A stretch of 64,000 bases of DNA. Source: Micromonospora ureilytica. GTDB taxonomy: Bacteria; Actinomycetota; Actinomycetes; Mycobacteriales; Micromonosporaceae. A program made the translations under genes and the position numbers. The stretch lies in NCBI RefSeq assembly GCF_015751765.1, contig NZ_JADOTX010000001.1, positions 4,960,001-5,024,000 on the forward strand. Reading direction: 5' to 3'. The notes below the pieces were generated by a model, which saw nothing but the letters and a program-made list of their open reading frames with translations, was not told the origin of the DNA and did no database searches. Positions 10,349 to 18,564 of this stretch are shown here, piece by piece. Within the stretch, counting starts at the first letter, position 1. Every line of letters begins with the position of its first letter.

Positions 10349-11809
10349 TCACACCTCGGGTTCGACGGCCGGGCAGCTGGCGCCCCGGGCGGGCACCACC
10401 TGATCGATCAGGTAGGAGTCGACGGCCCGTTCCACGCACGGGCTGCTGCTGTAGCTGCCGTGTCCCCACCCCTGGTAGGTGAGCAGCGCGCCGTGTCGGC
10501 CCAACTGTCGCGCCACGTTGCGCGCCCAGCCGTAGCCGCTGGCCGGGTCGTGCACGGTGGCGGCGATCAGCAGCGGCACATCGGTGCGGACCCGTAGCCG
10601 ATGCTGCGGGTTGGCCACCGGCGTCGGGGTGCCCAGGCAGGTGACCAGGGCGAACAGCGCCGGCGGGTAGCGCAGGTCCGGCGCGAGCCGGGCCGCCCGG
10701 CGCAGATGTCCGACGTACTCCCGGTAGTCGCGGACCGGCAGGCTCCAGTCCTGACAGAAAACCGCGAAGGGGTACGGAGCCACGGCCTGGTCCGCCAACG
10801 GACGGACGCTCGGCGTGGTGGCGGCGCCCTCCAGTCGGACGATCCACTCGGCCAGCCCCGGCCACCGCCAGGTGTCGTAGAGCTTCTTGTGGGCGAGGCG
10901 GCTCAACTCGAACGGGGCGAGCGCCGCTCCGCCGCTGTCCGGGTCGGTAAGCGAGCCACGCTCGGCCCGGGTGTGCAGCCCGGCCCAGCTGGCACGGATG
11001 TCGCGACCGTGCAGGACGCAGTCGGCCGAGCGGGCGCACCAGGCCAGGAACTCGTCGAACGCGCCCTCGGCGGTGGCGGCCTGGGTGTCCAGGAAGGCGC
11101 GGGTGCCGAGGCTGTGGTCCATCGCGGCCTCCAGCACCATGGCCCGGACCCGGTCGGGGTACAGCTCGGCGTACCGCTGCCCGAGCAGTGTGCCGTACGA
11201 GCTGCCGTGGAAGGTCAGTTGCCGTTCGCCGAGCGCGACGCGGACCGCGTCCAGGTCGCGGGCGGCGCTTGTGGTGTCGACGTGGTCGTAGATTGCCCCG
11301 GTGCGGGCCCGGCAGTCGGCCCGCAGCAGCGCGTTGTTGGCCAGGACGGCGTCGAACTGGGCCTGGTCGGCGATCAGCTGTGGTTGCCGGACGAGCAGGT
11401 CCCGGGCGCAGACCACCGGGTGGCTGTCGCCGGTGCCGCGTGGGTCGAAGCTGACGATGTCGAACCGGGCACGCAGGTCGGCACTGAACCGGGAGCTGCC
11501 GTTCACCACCCGGTCGACCCCGCTGTCGCCCGGCCCGCCGGGGCCGAAGACCAGCGCACCTTCCCGGGTGGCCGGGTCGGCGACCCGGCGGGCCAACGCC
11601 AGGTCGAAGCGCTCCCCACCGGGTCGGTTCCAGTCCACCGGCAGCGACAGGGTGCCGCACTCGGCGGTGGTGTCCGTGGCGCAGGGCCGCCAGTCGATCG
11701 TCGGGGCGGGCTGTGGTCGGGCGGCGGCCGGGCTCGCCGGGGTCAGGCCGGCGGCCGTGAGGGCCAGGGCGACCGCCCAGCCGACTGCGGATTTGCGTAC
11801 GCGCAGCAT
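10349..11809 (-). CDS. secreted alpha/beta hydrolase, tripeptidyl aminopeptidase family (S33, TAP-like)
   Basis: A 486-residue exported serine hydrolase that should remove short peptides from protein N-termini outside the cell. Residues 1-32 are a signal peptide (SAVGWAVALALTAAGLTPAS, then AxA). The oxyanion segment is FGPGGPGDSG, the nucleophile Ser near 204 is in HGSSYGT, and the acid and His are probably in VHDPASG (about 420) and GWGHGSY (about 450). The C-terminal third is the TAP-like domain with conserved cysteines. It resembles Streptomyces Slp/Tap peptidases. AGGAG precedes the ATG. Its 5' leader contains a small hairpin at 11850-11866. It stands alone between two terminators. Confidence 0.9.
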   Translation of the reverse strand: MLRVRKSAVGWAVALALTAAGLTPASPAAARPQPAPTIDWRPCATDTTAECGTLSLPVDWNRPGGERFDLALARRVADPATREGALVFGPGGPGDSGVDRVVNGSSRFSADLRARFDIVSFDPRGTGDSHPVVCARDLLVRQPQLIADQAQFDAVLANNALLRADCRARTGAIYDHVDTTSAARDLDAVRVALGERQLTFHGSSYGTLLGQRYAELYPDRVRAMVLEAAMDHSLGTRAFLDTQAATAEGAFDEFLAWCARSADCVLHGRDIRASWAGLHTRAERGSLTDPDSGGAALAPFELSRLAHKKLYDTWRWPGLAEWIVRLEGAATTPSVRPLADQAVAPYPFAVFCQDWSLPVRDYREYVGHLRRAARLAPDLRYPPALFALVTCLGTPTPVANPQHRLRVRTDVPLLIAATVHDPASGYGWARNVARQLGRHGALLTYQGWGHGSYSSSPCVERAVDSYLIDQVVPARGASCPAVEPEV

Positions 11810-11849
11810 GAGGTGCTGTCCTCTCCTCGAAGGAGCGTTGCCTGTGAAA

Positions 11850-11866
11850 CTCGCCCACTGGGCGAG
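11850..11866 (-). promoter_or_regulatory. leader hairpin upstream of the secreted peptidase
   Basis: CTCGCCC at 11850-11856, loop ACT, GGGCGAG at 11860-11866 forms a perfect 7-bp stem about 40 bases ahead of the peptidase start codon. It could stabilise or attenuate the transcript. No regulator is known for it. Confidence 0.3.
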
Positions 11867-11881
11867 GTGATGCTGCTTCCA

Positions 11882-11915
11882 CCCGGGCCGTCGAGTAGCC
11901 GCTCGACGGCCCGGG
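11882..11915 (-). terminator. terminator of the regulator/membrane-protein operon
   Basis: A perfect 14-bp stem (11882-11895 with 11902-11915) and a 6-base loop lie 20 bases beyond the stop codon at 11935. It separates the regulator pair from the promoter region of the peptidase gene. Confidence 0.8.
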
Positions 11916-11934
11916 GCCGCTCTCGTCCGCCGGG

Positions 11935-12204
11935 TCAGTCGACCTCGCGCAGGACGCGTTCGAGCGTGGTCATCCGGGTTTCCATCCCGCCCAGCCGGCC
12001 ATCCATCGCCGCGAGCAGTCGGGTGTTCTCCGCCTGGGCCTGAGCGGCCGTCTCGGCGAGCCGGCGGTAGTCGTCCGCGCGGGCCGCCTCGTACCGTGCC
12101 CGCCGGGTCTTGGCGAGTTGGACGACGGTCACCGTGACCACGCTGATCAGGAAAGCGAAGATGCCGATCGCCCCGACCACCTCGGTCCAGTCGTGCTCGC
12201 TCAT
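11935..12204 (-). CDS. small single-pass membrane protein with coiled coil
   Basis: An 89-residue protein with one membrane segment at about residues 8-30 (VVGAIGIFAFLISVVTVTVV), a basic stretch KTRRARYEAAR, and then a heptad-like coiled coil to the C-terminus (AQAQAENTRLLAAMDGRLGG and on to LERVLREVD). No catalytic motif is present. Its ATG overlaps the stop of the winged-helix regulator by 4 bp (ATGA), so both are made together. It may anchor or sense for the regulator, or be that regulator's target; this is inferred from position only. Confidence 0.75.
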   Translation of the reverse strand: MSEHDWTEVVGAIGIFAFLISVVTVTVVQLAKTRRARYEAARADDYRRLAETAAQAQAENTRLLAAMDGRLGGMETRMTTLERVLREVD

Positions 12205-12548
12205 CGCTGTGCCCCCGGCTGCTCGCCCGAGTCGGGCACGGTAAGCGTCTCGACCGCCGCCGCGATGACTGCGGGGGTGAGTGTGAGCACGAACGGCTCC
12301 ACCTCGTAGTAGTTCATGGCCTTCCCGTCCTCCGACAACTCCAGGCGGGCGGTGACCAGCCCGGCCGCCGCCAGCTTCCGTAGGTGGACCTGCAACAGCG
12401 CCCGGCTGATGCCCAGTTGCCGGGCCAGCCCGCTGACGTACGCACGCTCGCGGGCCAACGCGGCGACGACCCGCAGCCGGTGCGGGTTGGCCAGGGTGGC
12501 CAGCACCCGGACCAGGTCGTCGCCGGTCGGCGGCGGAGCGGTGCTCAT
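12201..12548 (-). CDS. ArsR-like winged-helix transcriptional regulator
   Basis: A 115-residue DNA-binding protein. The N-terminal half is a winged helix: LVRVLATLANPHRLRVVAAL, then YVSGLARQLGISRALLQVHL as the helix-turn-helix and LVTARLELSEDGKAMNYYEV as the wing. There is no ArsR metal-box cysteine pair, so it is probably not a metal sensor. ATG at 12548 is preferred over a GTG five codons upstream because AAGGGCT precedes it at fitting distance. It forms a coupled pair with the small membrane protein downstream. The target is unknown and may be its own operon. Confidence 0.85.
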   Translation of the reverse strand: MSTAPPPTGDDLVRVLATLANPHRLRVVAALARERAYVSGLARQLGISRALLQVHLRKLAAAGLVTARLELSEDGKAMNYYEVEPFVLTLTPAVIAAAVETLTVPDSGEQPGAQR

Positions 12549-12659
12549 AACCAGCCCTTGCACATGCCAAGGAAAGTTAGCAGGTGCCGCCGTGCGGCGC
12601 TACGGGACGGAAGCGGAATCAGGGGGATCTCAGGGGCGACGAAAAGGACCACACACACA

Positions 12660-12696
12660 GCACGCCGGGCCGGTGATGATCACCGGCCCGGCGTGC
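12660..12696 (-). terminator. strong terminator of the csbD-like gene
   Basis: A 17-bp perfect stem (12660-12676 with 12680-12696) and a 3-base loop lie just beyond the CsbD-like stop codon. It also separates this gene from the downstream regulator pair. Confidence 0.82.
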
Positions 12697-12711
12697 GGGT
12701 TACGTCGTACG

Positions 12712-12885
12712 TCAGCTCTTGAAGGCGTCCTTGATCTTCTCGCCCGCCTGCTTGAGCTTGGAGGTGGACTGGTCAGCGCGACCCTCCGCCTCCAGCTGCT
12801 CGTTGCCGGTGGCCCGACCGGCGCCTTCCTTCAGCTTGCCGGTCGCGTCCTCGGTGGCGTTGTTGATCTTGTCGTCGATACCCAT
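12712..12885 (-). CDS. CsbD-like general stress protein
   Basis: A 57-residue, highly charged protein of the CsbD family: MGIDDKINNATEDATGKLKE, GAGRATGNEQLEAEG, then Lys-rich helices ending KIKDAFKS. CsbD is a small abundant stress protein of unknown biochemical function, sigma-B-controlled in Bacillus. ATG at 12885 has GGAGG 8 bases upstream; a GTG/CAA extension from 12903 is not needed. A GTTG-N15-GGGTAC element upstream (12924-12948) fits SigB/SigF-type control. A strong terminator follows, so it is monocistronic. Confidence 0.92.
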   Translation of the reverse strand: MGIDDKINNATEDATGKLKEGAGRATGNEQLEAEGRADQSTSKLKQAGEKIKDAFKS

Positions 12886-12923
12886 TGCCAACCTCCATTG
12901 CAAGCGTCGCTACGACCACAGAG

Positions 12924-12948
12924 GTACCCCCGCCGTCGCCGGCCCAAC
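12924..12948 (-). promoter_or_regulatory. SigB/SigF-type stress promoter of the csbD-like gene
   Basis: On the minus strand the -35-like GTTG (12948-12945) is followed after 15 bases by GGGTAC (12929-12924). This matches the actinobacterial SigB/SigF consensus GTTT-N14-16-GGGTAT/C. The predicted transcript would start near 12915 with a leader of about 30 bases. The element agrees with the known sigma-B control of CsbD proteins. Confidence 0.65.
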
Positions 12949-12959
12949 CATTACCCCTG

Positions 12960-15206
12960 TCACAGATCGGCAGCGGCCGAGCGAAAGCGACGCAGGCGCA
13001 GGCTGTTGGCCACCACGAAGACCGAGGACAGCGCCATCGTGGCACCGGCGATCATCGGGTTGAGCAGCCCCGCGGCGGCCAGCGGCAGGGCCGCCACGTT
13101 GTAGCCGAACGCCCAGAACAGGTTGCCCCGGATGATGCCGAGCGTGCGTCGGGACAGCCGGATGGCGTCCACCGCGGCGTCCAGGTCACCCCGGACGAGG
13201 GTGAGATCGGCCGCCTCGATCGCCACGTCGGTGCCGGTGCCCATGGCCAGCCCCAGGTCGGCCTGGGCCAGCGCCGGGGCGTCGTTGACCCCGTCACCGA
13301 CCATCGCCACCGACCGCCCCTCGGCCTGGAGCCGCTTGATCACGTCGACCTTCCCGGCCGGCAGCACCTCGGCGATCACCTCGTCGATGCCCACCTCGGC
13401 GGCGACCGCGCGAGCCACTGTGGTGTTGTCCCCGGTCAGCAGGACCGGGGACAGCCCCAGCCCGCGCAGCCGGGCCACCGCCGCCCGGCTGCTCGGCCGG
13501 ACCACGTCGGCGACCGCGAGCACGCCGCGGGCCCGTCCGTCCCAGCCGGCGACGATCGCCGTACGGCCGGCGGCCTCCGCGTCGCGCACGGCCCACTCGA
13601 CCTCCGGCGGTACGTCGATCTCGTGCTCGCGCAGCAGCCGGACCCGGCCGACCAGCACGGTCCGCCCGTCGACAGTGCCGGTGACACCCAGCCCTTCGAG
13701 GTTGCCGAAGGCGGTCACCGGGGGCAGCGCGCCCTCGTCGCTGGCAGCGGCGGCGACCGCACGGGCGATCGGGTGCTCGGAGGCGGCCTCCACCGCCCCG
13801 GCGAGCCGCAGCAGCTCGGCCCGGTCCACACCGCTGGCCGGCACCACGTCCACCAGTGTCATCCGGCCGGTCGTCACGGTGCCGGTCTTGTCGAGCACCA
13901 CAGTGTCCACCCGGCGGGTCGACTCCAGCACCTCCGGGCCCTTGATCAGCACGCCGAGCTGGGCGCCCCGACCGGTGCCGACCAGCAGCGCGGTCGGTGT
14001 GGCCAGGCCGAGCGCGCACGGACAGGCGATGATCAGCACGGCCACGGCGGCGGTGAACGCGGCGGTCGGGCCGGCCCCGGTGCCGAGCCACCAGCCGAGC
14101 GTGCCGACGGCGAGGGTGATGACGATCGGCACGAAGACCCCGGAGATCCGGTCCGCCAGCCGCTGCACGGCTGCCTTGCCGCTCTGCGCCTGCTCCACCA
14201 GGTCGGCCATCCGGGCGAGCTGGGTGTCCGCGCCGACCCGGGTGGCGGTGACGATCAGCCGCCCACCCGCGTTGATCGTGGCGCCGACCACGCCGTCACC
14301 CGGGGCGACCTCGACCGGCACCGACTCGCCGGTGAGCATGCTGGCGTCGACCGCGGAGGTGCCCTCGTCCACCACCCCGTCGGTGGCGATCTTCTCCCCG
14401 GGGCGGACCACGAACCGGTCACCGACGACCAGCCGGTCCACCGGGATCAGGGTCTCCACGCCGTCGCGCAGCACCGCCACGTCCTTGGCGCCGAGGTCGA
14501 GCAGGGCACGCAGGGCGGCGCCGGCGGTGCGCTTGGACCGCGCCTCGAAGTAGCGACCGGCCAGGATGAACACGGTCACCCCGGCGGCCGCCTCCAGGTA
14601 GATGTTGCCGGCGCCGTCGGTGCGGGTGATGTCGAAGCGGAACGGGTGCGTCATCCCGGGCATGCCCGCGTCACCGAGGAAGAGCGCCCAGAGCGACCAG
14701 CCGAACGCCGCCAGGGTGCCGAGCGAGACCAGCGTGTCCATGGTGGCCGCGCCGTGCCGCAGGTTGGTCCAGGCGGCCCGGTGGAACGGCAGCCCACCCC
14801 AGACCACCACCGGGGCGGCCAGGGTCAGCGACAGCCACTGCCAGTAGTCGAACTGCCAGGCCGGAACCATGGCCAGCAGGACCACCGGCACGCTCAGGGC
14901 CACCGAGACCCAGAGCCGGGTACGCGGGCCCCGCAACGGGTCCACCGGGGGTTCCGCGCTGGGCGGGGCCGGCAGCGCCGCCGTGTAACCGGTCTTCTGG
15001 ACGGTCCCGATCAGGTCGTCCGGCGTGACGCCGTCGGCGTACCGGACTGTCGCCTTCTCGGTGGCGTAGTTGACTGTGGCGCTCACCCCGTCCATCCGGT
15101 TGAGCTTCTTCTCGATCCGGGCGGCACACGCGGCGCAGGTCATCCCGCCGATCGCCAGTTCGATCCGGTTCGGCGCCTCGGGCAGCGGTCTGCTGGTGGT
15201 GGTCAT
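12960..15206 (-). CDS. copA: copper-exporting P1B-type ATPase
   Basis: A 748-residue Cu(I)-exporting ATPase in the cytoplasmic membrane. Residues 15-80 form one heavy-metal-associated domain with [12 protein letters not shown]. The transmembrane metal site is [12 protein letters not shown] near residue 395. The phosphorylated Asp is in DKTGTVTTG near 438, SEHPIARAV holds the His-Pro of the nucleotide domain, and [11 protein letters not shown] near 637 is the hinge. Eight membrane helices fit the copper subclass. It is the last gene of the copZ operon, 12 bases after the HVHP-motif protein. Control by CsoR through operators at 16403-16456 is inferred. Confidence 0.95.
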   Translation of the reverse strand: MTTTSRPLPEAPNRIELAIGGMTCAACAARIEKKLNRMDGVSATVNYATEKATVRYADGVTPDDLIGTVQKTGYTAALPAPPSAEPPVDPLRGPRTRLWVSVALSVPVVLLAMVPAWQFDYWQWLSLTLAAPVVVWGGLPFHRAAWTNLRHGAATMDTLVSLGTLAAFGWSLWALFLGDAGMPGMTHPFRFDITRTDGAGNIYLEAAAGVTVFILAGRYFEARSKRTAGAALRALLDLGAKDVAVLRDGVETLIPVDRLVVGDRFVVRPGEKIATDGVVDEGTSAVDASMLTGESVPVEVAPGDGVVGATINAGGRLIVTATRVGADTQLARMADLVEQAQSGKAAVQRLADRISGVFVPIVITLAVGTLGWWLGTGAGPTAAFTAAVAVLIIACPCALGLATPTALLVGTGRGAQLGVLIKGPEVLESTRRVDTVVLDKTGTVTTGRMTLVDVVPASGVDRAELLRLAGAVEAASEHPIARAVAAAASDEGALPPVTAFGNLEGLGVTGTVDGRTVLVGRVRLLREHEIDVPPEVEWAVRDAEAAGRTAIVAGWDGRARGVLAVADVVRPSSRAAVARLRGLGLSPVLLTGDNTTVARAVAAEVGIDEVIAEVLPAGKVDVIKRLQAEGRSVAMVGDGVNDAPALAQADLGLAMGTGTDVAIEAADLTLVRGDLDAAVDAIRLSRRTLGIIRGNLFWAFGYNVAALPLAAAGLLNPMIAGATMALSSVFVVANSLRLRRFRSAAADL

Positions 15207-15218
15207 CGTCTGGTCCCG

Positions 15219-16154
15219 TCAGTTGTGTCCGTGCCCGGGGGTGCCGTGGTCGGCCTCGCCGGTCGGTGCGGGCCCGCTCGGGGTGGGGACGTCGCCGGTC
15301 GGGGCAGCGCCGGCGACCACCGTGAACTCGGCCGTGTGCACCCGCCCGCCGTGTTGGAAATCGAGATAGAGGCGGTAGCTGCCGGACGAGGGCACCTCGG
15401 CGAGGAAGGTGACGGCCGGACCGGGCCGGGTGCGCCCGTCGCCGGGCGTCCCGTCCGGGTGCACGTGCAGGTACGCCAGATCACCCCGGCGCAGTGCCAC
15501 CAGGTGCCCGTACGCGCCCAGGTAGGGCTCCAGGTCGGTGACCGGCTGCCCGTCCCGGCTGACGGTCAGGGTCAGCGATGACGTGCGGCCCGGCTGCGGC
15601 GCACCGGTCAGGGTGACCGTGTAGCCGTCGACGGTGGTGCTGGTCGCCGGGGCGGGCAACTGCCGTTCGGTCAGCTCCCCGGGGACCGTCACGTCCACGC
15701 CGAGGGTCAGCGGCTCGCCCCCGGTTGGCGTGAAGTCGGCGAACGCCCGCCACTGCCCGGGGCCGGTCAGCGGGGAGTCGACCCGCCAGGTGCCGTCCGG
15801 GGCCAGGTCGGGGTGGACGTGACGGAAGCCGGAGAGGTCCCGGCGGGCGACGATCAGGTGCATCAGCTTGTCGTGCGCCACCTCGTACCGGGTGACCGGG
15901 CGGCCGTCCGGGCCGGCGATCCGGAAGGCGAACTCGCCGGGCGGGGCGTCGACCGGTTCGAGGGTGTAGCCGCGTTCGGAGACGAGCAGCCCGCCGGGGA
16001 TCCGGTCTGTCGTCCCGCCGCGCTCGTCCGCCGACGGGGCGGCGGCGGCGACCGGGGCGGGGTCGGGGTCGACGACCCGGCCGACCCCGTACGTCGCGCC
16101 GAAGACCGCCGCCAGGCCGACGGCGAACCCGGCCAGTCTCGTCACCGTACGCAC
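15219..16154 (-). CDS. extracytoplasmic protein with duplicated HVHP motif, in the copper operon
   Basis: A 311-residue protein anchored or secreted through an N-terminal hydrophobic segment (residues 5-25). It lacks a recognised enzymatic motif but has an internal repeat. MHLIVARRDLSGFRHVHPDL near residue 95-115 and GHLVALRRGDLAYLHVHPDG near 215-235 share the pattern H-[LI]-[IV]-A-x-R-R-x-D-L-x-x-[FY]-x-H-V-H-P-D. These His clusters could bind copper, and the Thr/Pro-rich tail ends in GHGHN. GTG at 16154 follows GGAGG by 6 bases. It lies between copZ and copA, 13 and 12 bases from each. A periplasm-like copper-binding or delivery role is inferred. Confidence 0.75.
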   Translation of the reverse strand: MRTVTRLAGFAVGLAAVFGATYGVGRVVDPDPAPVAAAAPSADERGGTTDRIPGGLLVSERGYTLEPVDAPPGEFAFRIAGPDGRPVTRYEVAHDKLMHLIVARRDLSGFRHVHPDLAPDGTWRVDSPLTGPGQWRAFADFTPTGGEPLTLGVDVTVPGELTERQLPAPATSTTVDGYTVTLTGAPQPGRTSSLTLTVSRDGQPVTDLEPYLGAYGHLVALRRGDLAYLHVHPDGTPGDGRTRPGPAVTFLAEVPSSGSYRLYLDFQHGGRVHTAEFTVVAGAAPTGDVPTPSGPAPTGEADHGTPGHGHN

Positions 16155-16167
16155 GCCGGCCCTCCGA

Positions 16168-16377
16168 TCACGCGTCGACGAGGTCGTAGCCGGCCTCGTC
16201 GACGGCGGCCCGGACGACCGCGGTGTCCAGCGGCTGGTCGCTGCTGACGGTGACCCGGCCGGCCGCGAGGTCGACCTGGACCTCACGCACGCCCGTGATG
16301 GCGCCGACCTCGGCGCTCACCGCGCTGACGCAGTGCCCACAGGTCATGCCCTGCACCTGGTACGTGGTGTTGACCAT
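16168..16377 (-). CDS. copZ: CopZ-like copper chaperone (HMA domain)
   Basis: A 69-residue free-standing heavy-metal-associated domain. The metal site GMTCGHCVSAV (residues 10-20) has the two Cu(I)-binding cysteines Cys13 and Cys16, and the beta-alpha-beta-beta-alpha-beta pattern ends with AGYDLVDA. It should carry Cu(I) in the cytosol to CopA. It is the first gene of the copper operon, with AAAGGAG ahead of the ATG. It lies directly downstream of one of the two CsoR-type operators. Confidence 0.93.
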   Translation of the reverse strand: MVNTTYQVQGMTCGHCVSAVSAEVGAITGVREVQVDLAAGRVTVSSDQPLDTAVVRAAVDEAGYDLVDA

Positions 16378-16402
16378 CGGATCGTCTCCTTTACGGTACC
16401 GG

Positions 16403-16417
16403 TACCCCGTGGGGGTA
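16403..16417. promoter_or_regulatory. CsoR-type operator 1 (copZ side)
   Basis: TACCCCGTGGGGGTA is a near-perfect palindrome of the TACCCC-GGGGTA class bound by CsoR proteins in actinobacteria. It lies 26 bases upstream of the copZ start codon, where bound repressor would block the divergent copZ-copA promoter. Confidence 0.8.
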
Positions 16418-16441
16418 TCTCATCCGACCACGACCGTACCA

Positions 16442-16456
16442 TACCCCCTGGGGGTA
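16442..16456. promoter_or_regulatory. CsoR-type operator 2 (csoR side)
   Basis: TACCCCCTGGGGGTA is a perfect palindrome lying 16 bases upstream of the csoR start and just ahead of the csoR -10 box. It should give autoregulation of csoR and, with operator 1 at 39 bases centre to centre, control of both directions. Confidence 0.85.
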
Positions 16457-16459
16457 CGC

Positions 16460-16465
16460 TATCCT
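16460..16465 (+). promoter_or_regulatory. -10 box of leaderless csoR transcript
   Basis: TATCCT is followed after 7 bases by the csoR ATG, and no ribosome-binding site is present. Transcription would start at or next to the start codon, so a leaderless mRNA is predicted. Confidence 0.55.
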
Positions 16466-16472
16466 GGTCGGC

Positions 16473-16769
16473 ATGACCGCACCCACCCCGATCCGCGGAT
16501 ACACCGCCAGCAAGGACCAGCTGCTCGCGCGGCTCCGCCGCGTCGAGGGGCAGGTCCGGGGCATCGAGAAGATGGTCGACGACGACCGCTACTGCATCGA
16601 CGTGCTCACCCAGATCTCCGCCATCCAGGCCGCCCTCGACAAGGTGGCCCTCGGGCTGCTCGACGGGCACGCCCGGCACTGCATGCACGAGGGCGCCGCC
16701 GAGGGCCGGGCCGACGAGATGGCCACCGAAATGATGGCGGCGGTCGGCCGGCTCATGAAGCGCGGCTGA
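16473..16769 (+). CDS. csoR: copper-sensing transcriptional repressor CsoR
   Basis: A 98-residue all-helical DUF156 repressor that releases its operator on binding Cu(I). Cys41 in RYCIDVL, His66 and Cys70 in GHARHCMH have the C-x24-H-x3-C spacing of the CsoR copper site, which separates it from RcnR and FrmR. The DNA-contact region LLARLRRVEGQVRGIEKMV is typical. It diverges from the copZ-copA operon across two matching palindromes, one of which overlaps its own promoter. The transcript looks leaderless. Confidence 0.95.
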   Translation: MTAPTPIRGYTASKDQLLARLRRVEGQVRGIEKMVDDDRYCIDVLTQISAIQAALDKVALGLLDGHARHCMHEGAAEGRADEMATEMMAAVGRLMKRG

Positions 16770-17069
16770 CGGCCCCGGGACCGCCGTGCGGGCGGTTCGA
16801 CCGCCCGACACCCCGCCACGACCTGCAAGCCCCGGGTCGGCTGGCTAGCATCTCCCACGATGGCCTTCCGTATGCCGCTGCACAGTCGGGCACCGGCGAC
16901 ACCACCATGTGGCGTCGCCTCCGGCCGACCGGGCCGAGCACTGACCGTCCGTGATCAAGCGTTGATCAGGCAGCGATGCGCCCCGCCGTCCGCCGCGTTT
17001 CCCACCGAAACGGTGAACCGCCCGGCCCGCTGACCCGTACCACGCACCGGATCGTTGGGAGTTCCCGCC
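16770..17069 (+). other. intergenic leader of the YibE/F gene with a possible small ORF
   Basis: About 300 bases between csoR and the YibE/F gene. A -10-like TAGCAT at 16846-16851 is followed 8 bases later by ATG at 16860. That ATG opens a 57-codon frame (16860-17033, beginning MAFRMPLHSRAPATPPCG) which ends 36 bases before the YibE/F start. Its third-position GC is lower than that of neighbouring genes, so it may simply be a transcribed leader. No repeat or RNA structure was recognised. Confidence 0.3.
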
Positions 17070-18440
17070 TTGGCCGCCGACCACACTCACTCTGCTCCGT
17101 CCGCCCCACCACGGGTGCGACGGATCCTCGTCCTGACGGTCGTACCCCTCTTCGTCGCCACCGTGCTGGCCGCGGCGCTGCTCTGGCCGCGCGGCGGGTC
17201 ACCGCAGACCGATGGTGGTGCGGACGTGCCGCGCTACCCCGGCACCGTCACCCGGGTGGTGAGCGAGCCGTGCCCGCCGGTGCCGTCGGTTCCCGAGGGC
17301 ACACCGAGGGTCGGCGACGGGCGGTGCGGCACTGTCGACGTCCGGGTGGACGACGGGCCGACCGCCGGCCAGCAGGTCCAGACACCGGTGCCCGACGGAC
17401 CCGGCGCACCCCGGGTCGAGGTCGGCGACGAGGTCATCCTTGTCGAACTCGCCGACCCGACCGATCCCACCACCAGCAACTGGAACATCGCCGAGCACCA
17501 ACGCGGCACCCCGATGGTGTGGCTGGCGGTGGTCTTCGCGGCCGCGATCGTCGCGTTCGGTAGGTGGCGAGGTCTGGCCGCGCTCGCCGGGCTGGCCGCC
17601 AGCTTCGCCATCCTGCTCACCTTCGTGCTGCCCGGCATCGGCGCCGGCCGGTCACCACTGCTGGTGGCGGTGGTCGGCGCGGCCCTGATCATGTTCGTGG
17701 TGCTCTACCTGACCCACGGGGTCACCGCACAGACCTCGGTCGCGGTGCTCGGCACCCTGGGCAGCCTGGTGCTGACCGGCGTGCTCGCCACAATCGCCAC
17801 GGCCGCGACCCACCTCACCGGCTTCGGCAGCGAGGACGCCACCACCCTGTCGATGTTCCAGGGCGACGTGGACCTGCACGGTCTGCTGCTCGCCGGAATC
17901 ATCATCGGATCGCTCGGTGTGCTCGACGACGTGACGGTCACCCAGGCGGCCACCGTCACCGAGCTGGCGAACGCCAACCCCGGCCTGACCCGGTTGCAGC
18001 TGTACCGTGCGGCCACCCGGGTCGGCCGCGCGCACATCGCCTCCACAGTCAACACCATCGTGCTGGCGTACGCGGGCGCGTCGCTGCCCCTGCTGCTCCT
18101 GCTCACTGCCGACTCGCGGCCGATCGGGCAGATCCTCACCAGTGAGTTCCTCGCGCAGGAGATCGTCCGCAGCGCGGTCGCCACCCTCGGTCTGATCGCC
18201 GCCGTGCCGCTGACCACCGGGCTGGCCGCAGTGGTGACCGCCGCCGGCCGCACCGATGCGACGCCGTCCACCGACGCCCCCGCCCGGCGACCCCAGCCGG
18301 ACCGCAGCGAGGCACTTGCCGCACTCAGCTCACCGCGAACGGTCGGCTCCGACGAGCCGGACCAGCCGCGGATCGCACCCCCATCCCAGGCCACCGACAG
18401 GTGGCCGGAGTCGAACAGGAGCACGGATACGGCATGGTGA
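17070..18440 (+). CDS. YibE/F family multi-pass membrane protein
   Basis: A 456-residue membrane protein of the YibE/F family, whose biochemical role is not established. An N-terminal anchor (ILVLTVVPLFVATVLAAALL) precedes an extracytoplasmic beta-rich region to about residue 145. About seven further membrane segments follow, including GSLGVLDDVTVTQAATVTEL, the conserved family core with LDDVTV. The C-terminal 70 residues are polar and Pro/Arg-rich. TTG at 17070 is chosen because GGGAG lies 8 bases upstream; a TTG at 17055 would add five residues and lacks a site. The next gene is 300 bases downstream behind a riboswitch. Confidence 0.85.
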   Translation: MAADHTHSAPSAPPRVRRILVLTVVPLFVATVLAAALLWPRGGSPQTDGGADVPRYPGTVTRVVSEPCPPVPSVPEGTPRVGDGRCGTVDVRVDDGPTAGQQVQTPVPDGPGAPRVEVGDEVILVELADPTDPTTSNWNIAEHQRGTPMVWLAVVFAAAIVAFGRWRGLAALAGLAASFAILLTFVLPGIGAGRSPLLVAVVGAALIMFVVLYLTHGVTAQTSVAVLGTLGSLVLTGVLATIATAATHLTGFGSEDATTLSMFQGDVDLHGLLLAGIIIGSLGVLDDVTVTQAATVTELANANPGLTRLQLYRAATRVGRAHIASTVNTIVLAYAGASLPLLLLLTADSRPIGQILTSEFLAQEIVRSAVATLGLIAAVPLTTGLAAVVTAAGRTDATPSTDAPARRPQPDRSEALAALSSPRTVGSDEPDQPRIAPPSQATDRWPESNRSTDTAW

Positions 18441-18564
18441 CACTCCTCAGCGTGACCAGATCGGGCATCCACCCTGAGAACCACGTCACTGGTCACTCAA
18501 CGCTATGGCGAAATGACGCTTTTGGTCGGCATCCAGGCGTAGCTCACCCGGTCGACTCTCGGGT

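Noticed and set aside
12885..15581. An 898-codon frame opposite copA
   Set aside because: Shadow of copA, which has all P-type ATPase motifs on the other strand.
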